From the NCBI GenBank assembly GCA_013002595.1, contig JABDJG010000417.1, forward strand, positions 1-22,919: a DNA stretch of 22,919 nt. The letters are read 5' to 3'. Numbering within the stretch: position 1 is the stretch's first letter; each line of letters begins with the position of its first letter. Both the position numbers and the translations under genes were made by a program. The notes below the pieces were generated by a model. That model saw nothing but the letters and a program-made list of their open reading frames with translations, was not told where the DNA came from and made no database searches. Shown here piece after piece: positions 7,165 through 15,582 of the stretch. This DNA is from Hyphomicrobiales bacterium. Its GTDB lineage: Bacteria > Pseudomonadota > Alphaproteobacteria > Rhizobiales > Aestuariivirgaceae.

Positions 7165-9132
7165 TTAAATAGCCCGGGCTGCCATCGCGCCTTCGGCAAT
7201 TGCCAGTTGTACCGTTCGCGGCGCCATGCAGTCGCCGGCAAAGGCAATGCGCTTGCCGCTTGCGCGTACGGCATCTTCAAGTTCGTCAGCCGCCCGATTG
7301 CCCTGCCAGTTTACCAACAGGTCGACCTTTTCGATGATGTCCGGATGGCGTGAGTAGATGTTGCGGGTCGTCACGGCTGAACCGTTCAGCCCGGTCACCG
7401 CCTCATTGGGCCTGAACTGGCAGCCGCGCTCTAAAAGGAACCTGTAAAGCTGTGTGCGTACCGTCCCGTCAATCAGCTCGGCAACGGCAGGCGATGTCGT
7501 CACGATCGTCACTTTGATGCCGGCTTCACACAACACCTCAGCTGCCGCCAGTCCGTTGCGGCCTCCGCCCTCATCAACCAGGACCGCATGCTTAACGCCG
7601 TCGGGGATATCGGCCAGAACATCGCCTGGCCCGGTCACCGCGACGGATGAGCTGGCCTGGCCCGCAAGATCCTCAGCCGGTGCCGGTCTTGAGCCTGTAC
7701 ACATGACCACCGCGTCGGCGTCAAGCTTTTCAATCTCGGCCGGTTCCAGCCTGCGGCCGGTCTCAATTCTCACCTGGGACCGGGCAAGTTGCCGCTTGAA
7801 CCAGTCGATCGATTTGGCGAACTCTTTGGCGAAAGGAGATTGTGCCCACAATGCCAATTGCCCGCCAAGGGTGTCCGAAGCCTCGTAAATCGTCACCTGA
7901 TGGCCCCGGGCCGCCGCGACACGGGCCGCCTCCATCCCGGCCGGGCCACCACCGATTACGGCAACCTTCTGGGGATCCTCAGCGGGCGTCAACTCGCCCA
8001 GTTCGTGCTCGCGCACGGCCATATGATTGTGAAAGCACCTAACCGGCTTGCCCGCAAAAGCCTGAGCAATGCACACGTTGGCACCGACGCACGGCCGGAT
8101 ATCGTCTGCCCGGCCAGCCATGATCTTGGTAACGATGTCCGGATCGGAGATGTGCGCCCGCGTCATGCCGACCATATCGGCCTTGCCCTCAGCGACTATG
8201 GCTTCCGCCATAACCGGGTCGGTGATCCTGCCGGTCACGAAAACCGGCACATTGACCCGTGCGCGCACGGCCTCGGCAAACGGCACGAACTGGCCGTGCG
8301 GTGCCGGGCTGGCTGGCCAGTGCTCAAACCGCATGATGCGGTCATAACTGTTGCCGGCTGCAACGTTCAAATAATCGATGTTGCCGCTGGATGCGATCAA
8401 CCCGGCGATCTCCGCCAGTTCTTCGCTCCCAAGGCCACCCTCGACCATCTCATGGCCTGCAATCCGCATGCCGACAATGAGATCCGGCCCGGCCTCGGCC
8501 CGGCAAGCAACTGCGACCTGTTGTGCAAACCGCACCCGGTTCTCAAGACTGCCGCCATATTCATCATCGCGGCGGTTGCTGAGCGGTGAAAAGAATGCGC
8601 CGGGCAAAAATCCGAAGGCGGACAGGATCTCGACCCCGTCCATCCCGCCATCGCGAGCCTTCGCTGTTGCCTGGGCGTAGCTTTCGATCAACTCGTCGAT
8701 CTCGGCATGGTTCAGTTCATGCGGTACCTGGCGCAGCAATCCTGAGGCAATAGGCGAGGGTGCCCAAAGCGGCCGCCCGATATCGCCATAATCGACGGTT
8801 GCCGCGCTGTGTCCAAGCTGGACCAGCATGGTGCCGCCTTCTGTGTGGATGGCATCGGACAGGCGATGATAATCATCGACGATGCCGTCGAGCAGATTGT
8901 TGAGGCCGCGCCCGGCGCCGCCGATGGAACCGGTCGCGTGGATTTGCGACGATCCGGTGATCTGCAACCCGGCGCCGCCGCGCGCCCGGGTCCGCTGGTA
9001 GGCAATATAGGCATCGCTTACTCGGCCTGCAGCGGCAACGCCGGGCACATGAGCGGTCACCAGCACGCGATTGCGCAGTGTTTTGGGGCCAACCTTTATT
9101 TCAGAGAGAAGATGCTCAAAATTTCCGGCCAT
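7165..9132 (-). CDS. Old yellow enzyme/TMADH-like FMN- and FAD-type oxidoreductase
   Basis: This 655-aa protein has an N-terminal FMN TIM barrel of the old yellow enzyme family (about 1-345), an iron-sulfur segment, and a C-terminal pyridine-nucleotide-type FAD domain opening with VAVIGGGPAGMEAA (about 390-403). This is the layout of 2,4-dienoyl-CoA reductase and trimethylamine dehydrogenase. The cluster segment reads PCVGANVCIAQ, then CFHN: Cys348, Cys354 and Cys366 are present, but the usual second Cys is Ala351. In the barrel, LSAFGFL replaces the usual HAAHGYL type motif, so the proton-donating Tyr is Phe175. These changes argue against dienoyl-CoA reductase and toward the amine/N-methyl oxidising side of the family; the substrate is unknown. 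The ATG at 9132 has AGAGGT upstream; a TTG 6 bp earlier is less likely. It is divergent from a WYL regulator that may control it. Confidence 0.85.
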   Translation of the reverse strand: MAGNFEHLLSEIKVGPKTLRNRVLVTAHVPGVAAAGRVSDAYIAYQRTRARGGAGLQITGSSQIHATGSIGGAGRGLNNLLDGIVDDYHRLSDAIHTEGGTMLVQLGHSAATVDYGDIGRPLWAPSPIASGLLRQVPHELNHAEIDELIESYAQATAKARDGGMDGVEILSAFGFLPGAFFSPLSNRRDDEYGGSLENRVRFAQQVAVACRAEAGPDLIVGMRIAGHEMVEGGLGSEELAEIAGLIASSGNIDYLNVAAGNSYDRIMRFEHWPASPAPHGQFVPFAEAVRARVNVPVFVTGRITDPVMAEAIVAEGKADMVGMTRAHISDPDIVTKIMAGRADDIRPCVGANVCIAQAFAGKPVRCFHNHMAVREHELGELTPAEDPQKVAVIGGGPAGMEAARVAAARGHQVTIYEASDTLGGQLALWAQSPFAKEFAKSIDWFKRQLARSQVRIETGRRLEPAEIEKLDADAVVMCTGSRPAPAEDLAGQASSSVAVTGPGDVLADIPDGVKHAVLVDEGGGRNGLAAAEVLCEAGIKVTIVTTSPAVAELIDGTVRTQLYRFLLERGCQFRPNEAVTGLNGSAVTTRNIYSRHPDIIEKVDLLVNWQGNRAADELEDAVRASGKRIAFAGDCMAPRTVQLAIAEGAMAARAI

Positions 9133-9199
9133 CGCCAACCTCTAAGACAGTCCGATTGTTGAACCTATCGCAGAAAATAGGCGGTACATAGTGACATAT

Positions 9200-9221
9200 T
9201 GCTGACATCACGGTGTCAGCA
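9200..9221. promoter_or_regulatory. Candidate operator between flavoprotein and WYL regulator genes
   Basis: TGCTGACA (9200-9207) and TGTCAGCA (9214-9221) form a perfect 8-bp inverted repeat with a 6-bp spacer, centred about 32 bp upstream of the regulator start and about 79 bp from the flavoprotein start. This is a typical arrangement for autoregulation and control of a divergent target. It is inference that the WYL regulator binds here. Confidence 0.5.
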
Positions 9222-9242
9222 GGTATCGGATAGTCTGTGACC

Positions 9243-9968
9243 ATGAGACGGGCCGACAGACTGTTGCAGATCATCCAGTTGCTGCGCCGCGCGCGCCGGC
9301 CGGTGACTGCTGCTGACATTGCCCGCGAACTGGAAGTGACTCCGCGCACCGTTTACCGGGACGTTGCCTCTCTCATGACCAACGGCGTGCCGGTCCGCGG
9401 CGAGGCGGGTATTGGATATGTGCTCGGCGAGGGATACGACCTGCCGCCCCTGATGTTCACTGCCGATGAGTTGGAGGCGCTGATCCTCGGTGCCCGGTTT
9501 GTTGAAGTTCAAGGCGATACCGAGCTGGCCGCAGCTGCCCAGGACGCCGTTGCCAAGATCGGCGCCGTCGTTCCGAAATCATTGCGGCCCATCCTGCTTG
9601 ATGCGCCTCTGATAGCGCCCGACTATCACGAGCGTATCGAAGAGAACATCAACACCGGTGCGCTGCGCCGAGCCGTCCGTGACGGCGTCAAACTGCATCT
9701 GGACTACGCCGATGAGCACGGCCGCCGAACGGCCAGAACCGTCTGGCCGATTGCCCTTGGATACCTGGACCACAAGCGCATCCTGATCGCGCACTGTGAA
9801 TTGCGCGCAGATTACCGCCATTTTCGCACCGACAGGATTGCCGGCCTGGCGATCCTCGATGAACGGATACCGGCCCGGCGTGAGGCGCTTTACAATGAAT
9901 GGTGGAAGGTCTTTCAGGCCGAGCGATCCGCCTATATGGCGCAACACCCTGACAAGCCGCGGGCCTAG
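9243..9968 (+). CDS. HTH and WYL-domain transcriptional regulator (YafY-like)
   Basis: This 241-aa regulator has an N-terminal winged helix-turn-helix of the HTH_11 type (about residues 1-60, with ITAADIARELEVTPRTVYRD-like spacing: TAADIARELEVTPRTVYRDV is visible). A WYL ligand-sensing domain follows (about 130-210), including VWPIALGYLDHKRILIAHC and a HFRTDRI segment. WYL proteins usually respond to nucleic acid or small ligands and repress or activate nearby genes. ATG 9243 is preferred over an in-frame GTG 6 bp upstream, since neither has a clear ribosome site. It is divergent from the flavoprotein gene, with a palindrome in between. Its stop codon overlaps the purN stop codon on the other strand within a CTAG. 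Confidence 0.9.
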   Translation: MRRADRLLQIIQLLRRARRPVTAADIARELEVTPRTVYRDVASLMTNGVPVRGEAGIGYVLGEGYDLPPLMFTADELEALILGARFVEVQGDTELAAAAQDAVAKIGAVVPKSLRPILLDAPLIAPDYHERIEENINTGALRRAVRDGVKLHLDYADEHGRRTARTVWPIALGYLDHKRILIAHCELRADYRHFRTDRIAGLAILDERIPARREALYNEWWKVFQAERSAYMAQHPDKPRA

Positions 9969-10555
9969 TTGAGAAATACTTCGCCAGATGCGACCGAGGC
10001 CAGCGCTTGCGGGTAAGTTTCATGCTCGGCCTGCAAGACACGCGCCGCCAAAGTGTCTGCACTATCACCCTCAAGCACCGGTACGCGGGACTGCGCAATG
10101 ATCGGTCCTGCATCCAGTTCAGCCACCATGAAATGCACGGTGCAGCCATGTGCGCTGGCGCAGTCGCCAAGGACTCGCTCATGGGTGTTGAGGCCGCGGT
10201 ATGCCGGCAGCAGCGAGGGGTGAATATTCAACAAGCGCCCAAGCCATTTTTCAACGAATGCCGGGCTTAAAATGCGCATGAACCCGGCGCAGGCGACCAG
10301 ATCGATACCGTGCTCGCCAAGAACTGTGTCCAGCGCGTCTTCAAACGAAACCCGGTCTGAGAATGCCTTGTGGTCGACGGCCACCGCTGCAATGCCCTGG
10401 TCGCGAGCATAATCGAGACCGGCAGCGTCCGGCCGGTTGGATACAACAAGTGCGATTTCGGCCGGGTAATCGGGCGCCTTAGCAGCGCTCACCAGCGCTT
10501 GCATATTGGAGCCGCGCCCGGAAATCAGCACAGCGGTCCGCCGCCGCCCGGTCAT
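9965..10555 (-). CDS. purN: Phosphoribosylglycinamide formyltransferase
   Basis: This enzyme transfers a formyl group from 10-formyltetrahydrofolate to GAR in the third step of de novo purine synthesis. The 196-aa length fits the GART family. VLISGRGSNMQAL (about 9-21) is the phosphate-binding loop. The catalytic triad is present: Asn110 and His112 in NIHPSLLPAYRG, and Asp148 in ELDAGPIIAQ. Its ATG overlaps the purM stop codon as ATGA, so the two are translationally coupled in the order purM-purN. Confidence 0.97.
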   Translation of the reverse strand: MTGRRRTAVLISGRGSNMQALVSAAKAPDYPAEIALVVSNRPDAAGLDYARDQGIAAVAVDHKAFSDRVSFEDALDTVLGEHGIDLVACAGFMRILSPAFVEKWLGRLLNIHPSLLPAYRGLNTHERVLGDCASAHGCTVHFMVAELDAGPIIAQSRVPVLEGDSADTLAARVLQAEHETYPQALASVASGEVFLN

Positions 10556-11634
10556 CGGGCGCCAAACGCAAGCTGGTTGGAGAACCTGACCTGTTCGCTG
10601 GTTTCGCTGCCCGGTTCAACGACGCCCAGCCGAACCACATCCTCGCCCATCTCGGCAAGCGCCAGCATGACCTCATCGCAATGGCGTTCCGACACCACCG
10701 CGACCATGCCGATACCGCAGTTGAATGTGGTCAGCATCTCGTGTTCGTCCATGCCGCCTTCGGATTGCAGCCATCCAAACACCGGCGGCGGCTGCAGCAT
10801 GTCCAGATCGACATGCGCGATGGTTCCCTCAGGCAGCACCCGCGGAATATTCTCGGTGAAACCGCCACCGGTTATATGGGCAAATCCCTTGATGCCTTTG
10901 CAGGTCTTCAGCGCCGTGAGCAGTGGTTTCACGTAAATGCGGGTTGGCGTCAGCAGGGCCCTGCCAAGCGTCTGATCAGACGCAAAGGGGGCCGGGGATG
11001 CATAATTGAGGCCACTGTTCTCAACCAGCTTGCGAATGAGAGAATAGCCGTTCGAATGGGGCCCGGATGAACGCAACCCGATAATGGCATCGCCGGCGCC
11101 AATCGACTTCTTCGGCAGTATCTTGCGCCGCTCCACCGCGCCGACCGAAAAGCCGGCCAGGTCATAGTCACCGGTACCATACATGCCGGGCATTTCGGCG
11201 GTTTCACCACCGATCAGGGCGCATCCGGCCTGACGGCAGCCGTCAGCAATGCCTGCGATGACCGACTTGGCTTCATCGACGTTGAGCTTTCCGGTGGCAA
11301 AATAATCCAAAAAGAACAGCGGCTCGGCGCCCTGTACCACAAGGTCGTTGACGCACATGGCCACCAGATCGATGCCGACGCTGTCGTGAATGCCGGTTTC
11401 GATCGCCAGCCGTAGTTTTGTCCCGACACCATCATTGGCGGCAACCAGGACCGGATCTTTGAAGTCACACGCCTTGAGATCGAACAGTCCGCCGAACCCG
11501 CCAAGCGCGGTTCTGCTGCCGCGGCGCGCAGTTGACTTGGCCAGCGGCTTGATGGCCTCGACGAGAGCGTTTCCGGCTGATATGTCAACGCCTGCCTGTC
11601 GGTAGGTGAGGCGGTTCGGCTTAGCTTGTGGCAT
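10552..11634 (-). CDS. purM: Phosphoribosylformylglycinamidine cyclo-ligase (AIR synthetase)
   Basis: This enzyme closes the imidazole ring of AIR using ATP, the fifth step of de novo purine synthesis. The chosen start MPQAKPNRLTYRQAG gives 360 aa, close to the usual 345-355. A longer open frame to 11790 has no family resemblance and is rejected. Conserved blocks are DGVGTKLRLA, the GGETAEMPGMY region, SSGPHSNGYSL and HITGGGFTENIPR. It forms a two-gene purM-purN unit with a 3-bp overlap. The start lies in a short region shared with the divergent DUF2066 gene, so the two promoters may interact. No strong Shine-Dalgarno is visible before the ATG. Confidence 0.97.
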   Translation of the reverse strand: MPQAKPNRLTYRQAGVDISAGNALVEAIKPLAKSTARRGSRTALGGFGGLFDLKACDFKDPVLVAANDGVGTKLRLAIETGIHDSVGIDLVAMCVNDLVVQGAEPLFFLDYFATGKLNVDEAKSVIAGIADGCRQAGCALIGGETAEMPGMYGTGDYDLAGFSVGAVERRKILPKKSIGAGDAIIGLRSSGPHSNGYSLIRKLVENSGLNYASPAPFASDQTLGRALLTPTRIYVKPLLTALKTCKGIKGFAHITGGGFTENIPRVLPEGTIAHVDLDMLQPPPVFGWLQSEGGMDEHEMLTTFNCGIGMVAVVSERHCDEVMLALAEMGEDVVRLGVVEPGSETSEQVRFSNQLAFGAR

Positions 11635-11799
11635 GGCGGCGAAAACGTTAAGTTCGCATCTGTTGGAAGAATTACGGTCTGTTGTCTGCGCAAGCCACGG
11701 GCAGTGCAAGCAAAAACGGTACGGGGGTTGAGGATTTGGACAGGTTATCGGACCATAGGGCCGATTTTTTGCCGGCATTTGCTGCTGCACTGCACGCGG

Positions 11800-12872
11800 T
11801 GCGCCGTTTTTGGGCGGTTGTCATCTGCAGTGCTGTCCTGTGCCTGACGAGCGCTCCGGCACTTGCCCAGGACAGCTCTCTGTACATCGTATCGGGTGTC
11901 GAGGTCGATGTAACCGACACTGACGCTTCAAAGGCCAAGCTGAAAGCGATTTCCGAGGCCCAGATCAAGGCCTTCCGCATTCTGGTGGAACGATTGGGCG
12001 AACCGGGCGATGTCGCCAAGGTCCAGCATTTCAAACCAGCCGAGATCGGCCGGCTGATGTCCAGCCTATCAGTTGAGGAAGAACGCACCGGCCCGAAACG
12101 TTATATCGGCAAGCTCACCATCAAGTTTCTGCCCGATCGCGTCCGCAAGGCCCTGTCCAAGGTCAAGTTCAACGTTGTCGAGGAACAGGCTCCGCGCATC
12201 CTGGTGATCCCGCTCTGGCGCACAGAGCAGGGCCCGGTCGTTTGGGAGGACAACCCGTGGCGCGCGGCCTGGCAGTCGTTGAAATCGGAGAATTCTGTGG
12301 TGCCGGTCCTGATCCCGCTTGGTGACATATCCGATGCACAGTCCTTGACCGCCGAAGAGGTGTTGGCCGCAGATCAGGCAAAACTTGAGGCAATTGGCTA
12401 CCGCTATGAGGCCCGGGCGGTTCTGGTCGCGCTGGCCGAACCGGTCGGCGACAACTCGGTACGTGCAACCATGCAGGGGAAGTCACCGGTCGGCGACATC
12501 TCGTTTGACAAGACTTACGTGTCAGCTGACGGCGGGTTAGCCGATGCATCGCTCCAGGCCGCAAGCCGCTTTCACAAGGCGATGATATTCAAGTGGAAGA
12601 AATCCCGGCCGCCCCAGGGTCTGGCGAACACCAACGTTCAGGTCGTCAATATCGCTGTGCCGTTCAGCAGCCTGAACGAATGGAATGCCATACGCGGGCA
12701 GCTTTCGATTGCACCGGGTGTGACGGCAGTAGAGGTAAACAGCCTGGCCAGCACCGGCGCATCGGTGCGTTTGACCTATAATATCGCATTTGAACAACTG
12801 CGTCTGGCGCTGCAGCAGCAACGCCTAAATCTTGTCCTGGTAGGTGGAACCTGGATTGTCCAACCGTTTTAG
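11800..12872 (+). CDS. DUF2066 domain protein, probably exported
   Basis: From a GTG at 11800 the protein is 357 aa and starts MRRFWAVVICSAVLC, a clear signal peptide ending SAPALAQ. The frame stays open upstream to a TTG at 11682, which has a distant GGAAGA; either start is possible, and I chose the one that gives a normal signal peptide. After the signal comes YIVSGVEVDVTDTDA, then EAQIKAFRILVERL, the characteristic opening of DUF2066. The rest is mixed alpha/beta with no catalytic motif I recognise. It heads the plus-strand run that leads into the phosphatidyltransferase gene. Palindromic element 3 overlaps its TAG stop: the final AG of the codon lies in the element. Confidence 0.8.
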
Positions 12873-13139
12873 GGTGTGGTGACAACTTCAGGCATGGGTT
12901 TGATTTTGCATAAATCGTTCAATAACAAGGCTTTGTCCGCCGCACAGGGTAGCCCCTTTGCAAGGACCAAGCCGCGGTTAGTGGGCGATTTATGCAAAAC
13001 CCTTGCGGGCGGGCCATATTTTGGTGCTTTTTGCGGAAAATCCGACTTGAAGGCGGTGAGCCTACGGCGCCGGATTTTCCACAAACATCACCCAAAATAT
13101 GGCCCGTCAAACCCATGCCTGAAGTTGCCACCACACCCT
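12871..13139. repeat. Palindromic element 3 (269 bp, cloverleaf architecture)
   Basis: Terminal inverted repeats of 31 bp (12871-12901 and 13109-13139) match at 30 positions and begin AGGGTGTGGTG. Two hairpin arms lie inside. The first pairs TTTTGCATAAATCG (12904-12917) exactly with 12986-12999, with an inner GGCTTTGTCC/GGACCAAGCC stem. The second pairs GGGCCATATTTTGG (13011-13024) exactly with 13092-13105, and GGAAAATCCG (13035-13044) exactly with 13071-13080. The sequence is unrelated to elements 1 and 2, but size and architecture match. It fills the gap between the DUF2066 gene and the phosphatidyltransferase gene, leaving 23 bp before the latter's start. Confidence 0.88.
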
Positions 13140-13162
13140 GATCTCTTCCAGGCGCTGTCCGC

Positions 13163-13708
13163 ATGAGCCTTCCCAACATAATAACGATCGCGCGCATGCT
13201 CGCGGTGCCGCTGATCGTCTGGCTCATTATCACCAATCAGATGAACGCGGCCTTTCTCATCTTCGTGGCAGCCGGCATAAGCGATGGTGTCGACGGCTTC
13301 ATCGCCAAACGCTTTGATGCAGCAACCACACTTGGCGCCTATCTCGATCCGCTCGCCGACAAGTTGCTGCTGGTGAGCATTTACATCTCACTGGGTTATC
13401 TCGACATCCTTCCTGCCTTGCTGGTGATCACGGTGGTAAGCCGCGATGTCATGATCATTGGCGGACTGCTGTTGGCCCTGTTTCTTGAACGGCCGATGGA
13501 TATCAAACCGCTGTTCGTTTCCAAGGCCAATACCGCCGGACAGATCATACTGGCAGGTGCCGCTCTGGGGCTGCCGGGCCTTGGATATCCTTCGTCGGAC
13601 TTGATAATATGGGGCTCGGTCGCTGTTGGCGTGTTGACGGTCGGTTCGGGCGCCGTTTACTTGCGCGACTGGATTAGGCACATGGCCATTGGCAACGGCG
13701 CACAGTGA
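13163..13708 (+). CDS. CDP-alcohol phosphatidyltransferase (PgsA/cardiolipin synthase-like)
   Basis: This 181-aa inner-membrane enzyme transfers a phosphatidyl group from a CDP-lipid to an alcohol. The family motif is intact apart from Lys in place of Arg: Asp41-x2-Asp44-Gly45-x2-Ala48-Lys49-x8-Gly58-x3-Asp62-x3-Asp66, in SDGVDGFIAKR and LGAYLDPLADK. Several hydrophobic helices flank it (about 8-38, 68-85, 88-112, 125-170). The N-terminus SLPNIITIARM matches the PgsA/Cls type, so the acceptor is probably glycerol-3-phosphate or phosphatidylglycerol, but sequence alone does not settle this. The ATG is only 23 bp after palindromic element 3, so transcription must cross or start in that element. 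The AI-2E permease gene follows after 24 bp. Confidence 0.88.
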   Translation: MSLPNIITIARMLAVPLIVWLIITNQMNAAFLIFVAAGISDGVDGFIAKRFDAATTLGAYLDPLADKLLLVSIYISLGYLDILPALLVITVVSRDVMIIGGLLLALFLERPMDIKPLFVSKANTAGQIILAGAALGLPGLGYPSSDLIIWGSVAVGVLTVGSGAVYLRDWIRHMAIGNGAQ

Positions 13709-13732
13709 CCTTGCGATGGAAAGGACAGCGCG

Positions 13733-14833
13733 ATGACCCTGCAAAGGCAGCTTAGCTTCTGGTTCGCGGCCCTACTATTTCTGATTTTGTGTCTGTGGCT
13801 GCTCGGCGACATCATGCTGCCGTTCATTGCCGGTCTGGTACTGGCGTATTTTCTCGATCCGGTTGCCGACATGCTCGAGCGCTGGGGCTTGCCGCGCCTG
13901 GCCGCGACCATCATCATTCTGGCGTGCAGCGTCCTTGTCTTTGCGCTCTTGATCCTGCTGCTGGTCCCGATGCTTGGCGACCAGATCGGGCGCTTTGCCG
14001 TCAAGCTGCCCGGCTACATCACAAACCTGGTCAATCTGTTCAATGAAGCTGCGCCAGAGTGGCTCAAGTCATTGCTCGACCGGTCCAATCTGAAATTGCC
14101 GGACAGCGCCTCAGATGTTGCCACAAAGGCGGCCGGTTGGATCGCGACTTTGCTCTCCTCGCTTTGGTCAGGCGGCCTTGCCATCGTCAACCTTGTATCA
14201 CTTCTCGTCGTCACCCCGATTGTCATCTTTTATATGCTCAACGACTGGGACAGGATGGTTGCCAAGGTCGACGGCTGGCTGCCCCGTGAGCACGCTGATA
14301 CGCTGCGGGGCCTGGCCAGCGATATCGATAATGCCATGGCCGGCTTTATTCGCGGGCAGGGTACTGTGTGCATGGTGCTTGGCATATTCTACGCATTTGC
14401 CCTGATCGCTGTTGGCCTTCCTTTTGGACTGCTGATTGGGTTGGTTGCCGGCCTGCTGAGCTTTATTCCATACGTGGGCTCGCTGATCGGTGGTGCCCTG
14501 TCGATCGGCATGGCGTTGGCGCATTTCTGGCCGGAATTTGTTCCCATCTTGCTGGTGGCGATTATCTTTGCCGTTGGCCAGTTCATTGAAGGTAATTTCC
14601 TGTCCCCCAAACTGGTGGGCGGGCGCATTGGCCTGCATCCGGTCTGGTTGATGTTCGCCTTGTTCGCATTTGGCTATCTGTTTGGTTTTGTTGGCTTGCT
14701 GCTGGCGGTCCCGCTGGCAGCCGCTGTCGGTGTCCTGGTGCGGTTTGCGTTGAAACAGTACCTGGAAAGCCGGCTGTATCTGGGCCCGCCGCCTGTGCCG
14801 AAGCCGGCGAAGACCCGCAAGAAGAAGGCCTGA
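13733..14833 (+). CDS. AI-2E family transporter (PerM-like permease)
   Basis: This 366-aa integral membrane protein has hydrophobic helices near residues 8-45, 60-85, 140-170 and 205-335, with a larger soluble segment between about 90 and 140. The helix block containing GLLSFIPYVGSLIGG and the later block with EGNFLSPKLVGGRIGLHPVW are hallmarks of the AI-2E/PerM (UPF0118) family. Despite the name, most members have unproven substrates, and ion or small-molecule export is reported for some. The C-terminus is a basic Lys/Arg tail. The ATG follows GAAAGGA about 9 bp upstream. It lies between the phosphatidyltransferase gene and hdaA with short gaps, consistent with one operon. Confidence 0.9.
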   Translation: MTLQRQLSFWFAALLFLILCLWLLGDIMLPFIAGLVLAYFLDPVADMLERWGLPRLAATIIILACSVLVFALLILLLVPMLGDQIGRFAVKLPGYITNLVNLFNEAAPEWLKSLLDRSNLKLPDSASDVATKAAGWIATLLSSLWSGGLAIVNLVSLLVVTPIVIFYMLNDWDRMVAKVDGWLPREHADTLRGLASDIDNAMAGFIRGQGTVCMVLGIFYAFALIAVGLPFGLLIGLVAGLLSFIPYVGSLIGGALSIGMALAHFWPEFVPILLVAIIFAVGQFIEGNFLSPKLVGGRIGLHPVWLMFALFAFGYLFGFVGLLLAVPLAAAVGVLVRFALKQYLESRLYLGPPPVPKPAKTRKKKA

Positions 14834-14844
14834 ATGGACAGTTG

Positions 14845-15552
14845 ATGTCGAGTACCCCGCCCTCATCGGCGCAATACGTTCTTGATCTGCCGCACCGTCC
14901 CGCGCTTGGCCGTGACGACTTTCTGGTCACCGATGCCAATCAGGCCGCCGCTGCTGCTGTCGAGAGATGGCCGGACTGGCGCAATCCGGTGATGATCATC
15001 TGCGGGCCGGCCGGCAGCGGCAAAAGCCACCTCGCTGCAGTCTGGCTGTCGATGACGAACGCCAGACAGGTTGCCGCTGCTGACCTGCAAGAGGCCGGCA
15101 TACCCGAACTGTTGAGCAACGGCGCGGTGCTCATCGAGGATGCACCGTCAGGCCAGCTGGACGAGCGTGCATTGTTCCATGCCATCAATCTTGCCCGCGA
15201 GGAAAAGCGAACCATCCTGATCACCTCGCGCTCATCACCGGCGCATTGGCCAGTTGCACTGCCCGATCTGGTTTCGCGTCTCAAGGCGGCCGAAGTTGCC
15301 TACCTTGAGGCCCCTGATGATGTGTTATTGCGCGGTGTCCTGATCAAACAGTTCGCCGACCGCCAGATCGCGGTCGATGAACGGATCATTGGTTTCATGG
15401 TGGCGCGCATGGAAAGATCATTTGATGCGCTGCGCAAGTTGGTCGCCGAGATCGACAGGCGTGCGCTCACGGAGCGGGCCGAGATCACCCGTCCGTTCGT
15501 GTCGCGGGTGATGGCCGATTTGGCAAGCCAATCCGCCACACCTGATGAATAG
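14845..15552 (+). CDS. hdaA: HdaA-type DnaA homologue, regulator of replication initiation
   Basis: This 235-aa protein corresponds to the AAA+ domain III of DnaA and lacks the DNA-binding domain IV. In Caulobacter the HdaA protein, loaded on the sliding clamp, stimulates ATP hydrolysis by DnaA to prevent re-initiation. Near the N-terminus, Q10YVLDL resembles the beta-clamp-binding motif of Hda. Walker A is GPAGSGKS (54-61) and Walker B is AVLIEDA (about 95-101). LVSRLKAAEVAYLEAPDD contains the sensor region, and MERSFDALRKLVAEIDRRAL is the usual C-terminal lid. The ATG at 14845 is preferred over a TTG 3 bp earlier. It sits 11 bp after the permease gene and 30 bp before ppk. Confidence 0.9.
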   Translation: MSSTPPSSAQYVLDLPHRPALGRDDFLVTDANQAAAAAVERWPDWRNPVMIICGPAGSGKSHLAAVWLSMTNARQVAAADLQEAGIPELLSNGAVLIEDAPSGQLDERALFHAINLAREEKRTILITSRSSPAHWPVALPDLVSRLKAAEVAYLEAPDDVLLRGVLIKQFADRQIAVDERIIGFMVARMERSFDALRKLVAEIDRRALTERAEITRPFVSRVMADLASQSATPDE

Positions 15553-15582
15553 TCTTTCATTGATTGGCCACATGCTGGCAAT

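Noticed and set aside
9966..9968. Shared CTAG at the convergent ends of the WYL regulator and purN
   Set aside because: Overlapping stop codons through a palindromic CTAG are common in compact genomes and do not suggest regulation.
11635..11790. N-terminal extension of purM (52 residues)
   Set aside because: The extension has no family resemblance and would overlap the divergent DUF2066 gene's upstream region; the start at 11634 gives the normal PurM length.
13075..13083. Possible DnaA box TTTTCCACA in element 3, near hdaA
   Set aside because: A single degenerate match inside a hairpin arm is expected by chance; there is no cluster of boxes or AT-rich unwinding region.
1988..13139. Palindromic elements as ordinary rho-independent terminators or a CRISPR array
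   Set aside because: They lack a T-run after the stems, are far longer than terminators, and contain no evenly spaced direct repeats with unique spacers.
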